DNA of 34,381 nt, taken from Planctomycetota bacterium. GTDB taxonomy: Bacteria; Planctomycetota; UBA8108; UBA1146. Shown here in pieces: positions 33,092-34,381 of this stretch. Both the position numbers and the translations under genes were made by a program. The DNA lies in assembly GCA_013911165.1 (NCBI GenBank), contig JACETR010000026.1, positions 1 to 34,381 on the forward strand, read 5' to 3'. Under the pieces are notes generated by a model. It made no database searches and had not been told where the DNA came from. It saw only the letters and a list, made by a program, of their open reading frames with translations. Each line of letters begins with the position of its first letter. Positions within the stretch are counted from its first letter, which is position 1.

Positions 33092-34135
33092 ATGGAACTT
33101 CTGAAAGAACTGTGCGAGGCCCACGGTGCCCCCGGTTTTGAAGACAACATCCGAGCCATCTTTCGCCGCGAGATCGAACCCTTCGTCGATCGCATCGAAG
33201 TCGACGGTATCGGCAACTGTATTGCGATCAAGGAAGGGAAACCGGGCAGCCCCAAAGTAATGCTGGCGGGTCACCTCGATGAGATCGGTTTCGTCGTCAA
33301 GCACATCGATGACAACGGCTTCTTGCGTTTGTCTCCTTTGGGAGGTTTCGATCCGAAGACTCTGATCGCCAAGCGCGTATTGGTGAACACCAGTCACGGA
33401 GAGCAGATCACCGGGATGATTGGCTGTAAGCCGATTCATATCATGACGCCCGAAGATCGTCAGAAAATGCCGACGGTTCCGCAGCTCTTCGTGGACGTCA
33501 GCCTGACCGCCGATGAAGCTCGCGAGAAGATTGAGATCGGTGATCCGGTCACTCTCAAGCAGAACTTCGAAACCCATGGAAGCCGTTGCACCGGCAAGAG
33601 CCTCGACAATCGCGTTTCTATCTACACTCTCATCGAATCGGTCAAACGCTTCAGTAACGAAAATGTCTCCGTATACGCGGTAGCCACCACTCAGGAAGAA
33701 GTGGGATTGCGCGGAGCGATGACCGCTTCTCATCGGATTGAACCCGATTGTGGCGTGGCTATCGATGTGACTCTTGCCTGCGATATCCCCGGCGCTACCG
33801 ATCACGAACAGATCTCCGCTCTCGGCAAGGGAGTGGCGATCAAGATTCATGACAGCTCGAGCATTTCGAATCCGAAGATGGTGCGGGCGATGAGGAACTT
33901 TGCCCGGGAGAAGGAGATTCCATTCCAGATGGAGATCCTGACCGCCGGGGGGACCGATGCGGGAGGCATTCAGAGAGGGGGATCCGCGGTACCTGCGATC
34001 ACTCTATCGGTGCCGTGCCGTTACGTTCACAGCGTGGTCGAGACCATCGACTCGGTGGACCTTGAGGCGACCGTGGCATTGCTGACAGAATTCCTCAACA
34101 ACGCCCATGAAGTGGACCTCAGTTACGACTCCTGA
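33092..34135 (+). CDS. M42 family metallo-aminopeptidase (glutamyl aminopeptidase/FrvX type)
   Basis: 347 residues, full length for the family of dodecameric, tetrahedral-shell aminopeptidases that degrade peptides in the cytoplasm. Two-metal site residues are all visible: His61 and Asp63 in AGHLDEIG, Asp172 in KSLDNR, the Glu pair in TQEEVGLRG (catalytic and metal Glu, about 202-203), Asp225 in AIDVT, and His313 in RYVHSVVE. The opening ELLKELCEAHGAPGFE is typical. GAGG lies 7-8 bases before the ATG. It is the last plus-strand gene here, and its end overlaps the end of the convergent methyltransferase by 13 bases. Confidence 0.95.
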   Translation: MELLKELCEAHGAPGFEDNIRAIFRREIEPFVDRIEVDGIGNCIAIKEGKPGSPKVMLAGHLDEIGFVVKHIDDNGFLRLSPLGGFDPKTLIAKRVLVNTSHGEQITGMIGCKPIHIMTPEDRQKMPTVPQLFVDVSLTADEAREKIEIGDPVTLKQNFETHGSRCTGKSLDNRVSIYTLIESVKRFSNENVSVYAVATTQEEVGLRGAMTASHRIEPDCGVAIDVTLACDIPGATDHEQISALGKGVAIKIHDSSSISNPKMVRAMRNFAREKEIPFQMEILTAGGTDAGGIQRGGSAVPAITLSVPCRYVHSVVETIDSVDLEATVALLTEFLNNAHEVDLSYDS

Positions 34136-34381
34136 GTTTTCTCTTCAGATTTGAACCAGTAGATCAGGCTGGTATCCCCATAGCGCCGTCCCTCCCGGGC
34201 TTCAACTCCCGGCGGGGGCGGCGCTGTTTCTTCCCGTGACGGGTGTTCCATGACGAGCCAGCCTCCCGGTTTCAACCACTCTCCCGCAGCCAAATCCTGT
34301 GCGAGCTTCCATGGTTTCGACAGGGGACCGTGATAATCGGGAAAGGGCGGGTCGATCAGGATCAGATCAAAGGGTTCACCG
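34123..34381 (-). CDS. rsmD: RsmD-like 16S rRNA (guanine-N2) methyltransferase, C-terminal part only
   Basis: The last 85 codons of a minus-strand gene whose start is beyond the right edge. The frame opens with PFDLILIDPPFPDYHG, giving the DPPF catalytic motif of N-methyltransferases of the RsmD/YhhF type, then KPGGWLVMEHPS and REGRRYGDTSLIYW, the usual RsmD ending. RsmD methylates G966 of 16S rRNA. The Lys/Glu/Ser tail KSEEKTQES and the stop lie inside the M42 gene by 13 bases. The call as RsmD rests on these C-terminal motifs only. Confidence 0.85.
   Translation of the reverse strand, partial: GEPFDLILIDPPFPDYHGPLSKPWKLAQDLAAGEWLKPGGWLVMEHPSREETAPPPPGVEAREGRRYGDTSLIYWFKSEEKTQES

Overview
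The window reads as a chromosomal segment of a moderately GC-rich, diderm, non-model bacterium, most likely Planctomycetota or a neighbouring phylum. That placement is an inference from gene content: two large Ser/Thr kinases, an FHA-type sigma54 activator, an NtrB/NtrC-type pair, a type II secretin, a secreted prenyltransferase-fold protein, many tandem carboxypeptidase-regulatory-like domains, an archaeal-type ornithine cyclodeaminase-like protein and a selenoprotein. No rRNA, tRNA, insertion sequence, phage gene or CRISPR array was found. Genes are tightly packed, with frequent ATGA, TAATG or TTGA overlaps and several GTG and TTG starts.

Layout. (1) 1-6518, minus strand: a Ser/Thr kinase overlapping an FHA-GAF-sigma54 activator, then a small exported protein that resembles the N-domains of secretins, then a type II secretin that runs off the left edge. 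A candidate sigma54 promoter precedes the secretin, so a kinase to FHA activator to secretion-gene circuit is plausible. (2) 6667-10549: an ornithine-cyclodeaminase-like (TIGR00300) protein and a GlcD-type FAD oxidase, convergent with a secreted alpha/alpha-toroid protein. (3) 10550-20878: a membrane histidine kinase and NtrC-like regulator, a membrane-anchored protein with 11 tandem domains, a PDZ protein, and an extraordinary His/Met/Cys/Lys-rich exported protein. Both the kinase/regulator operon and the PDZ/His-rich operon have a good sigma54 promoter and share an upstream palindrome (CCCCAWWTGGGGTA). This looks like a self-contained regulon with logic like the zinc/envelope-stress system ZraPSR. 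(4) 20879-26106: a monocistronic low-complexity protein between two strong terminators, then an operon of a stand-alone tRNA-binding OB fold, RecN and class I mannose-6-phosphate isomerase, then two single-span membrane proteins. (5) 26283-34381: a 1411-residue kinase-ATPase-TPR-GAF protein, a cobalamin-binding-type protein without signal peptide, an ArsC/Spx-like selenoprotein with an in-frame UGA and a bacterial SECIS hairpin, a rhomboid protease, a small unknown, an M42 aminopeptidase, and the 3' end of an RsmD-like methyltransferase on the other strand.

The two strongest discoveries are the UGA-containing ArsC/Spx-like gene at 31412-31759, whose 5' end an ordinary gene caller would lose, and the two-component/sigma54/palindrome regulon centred on 10676-20878.
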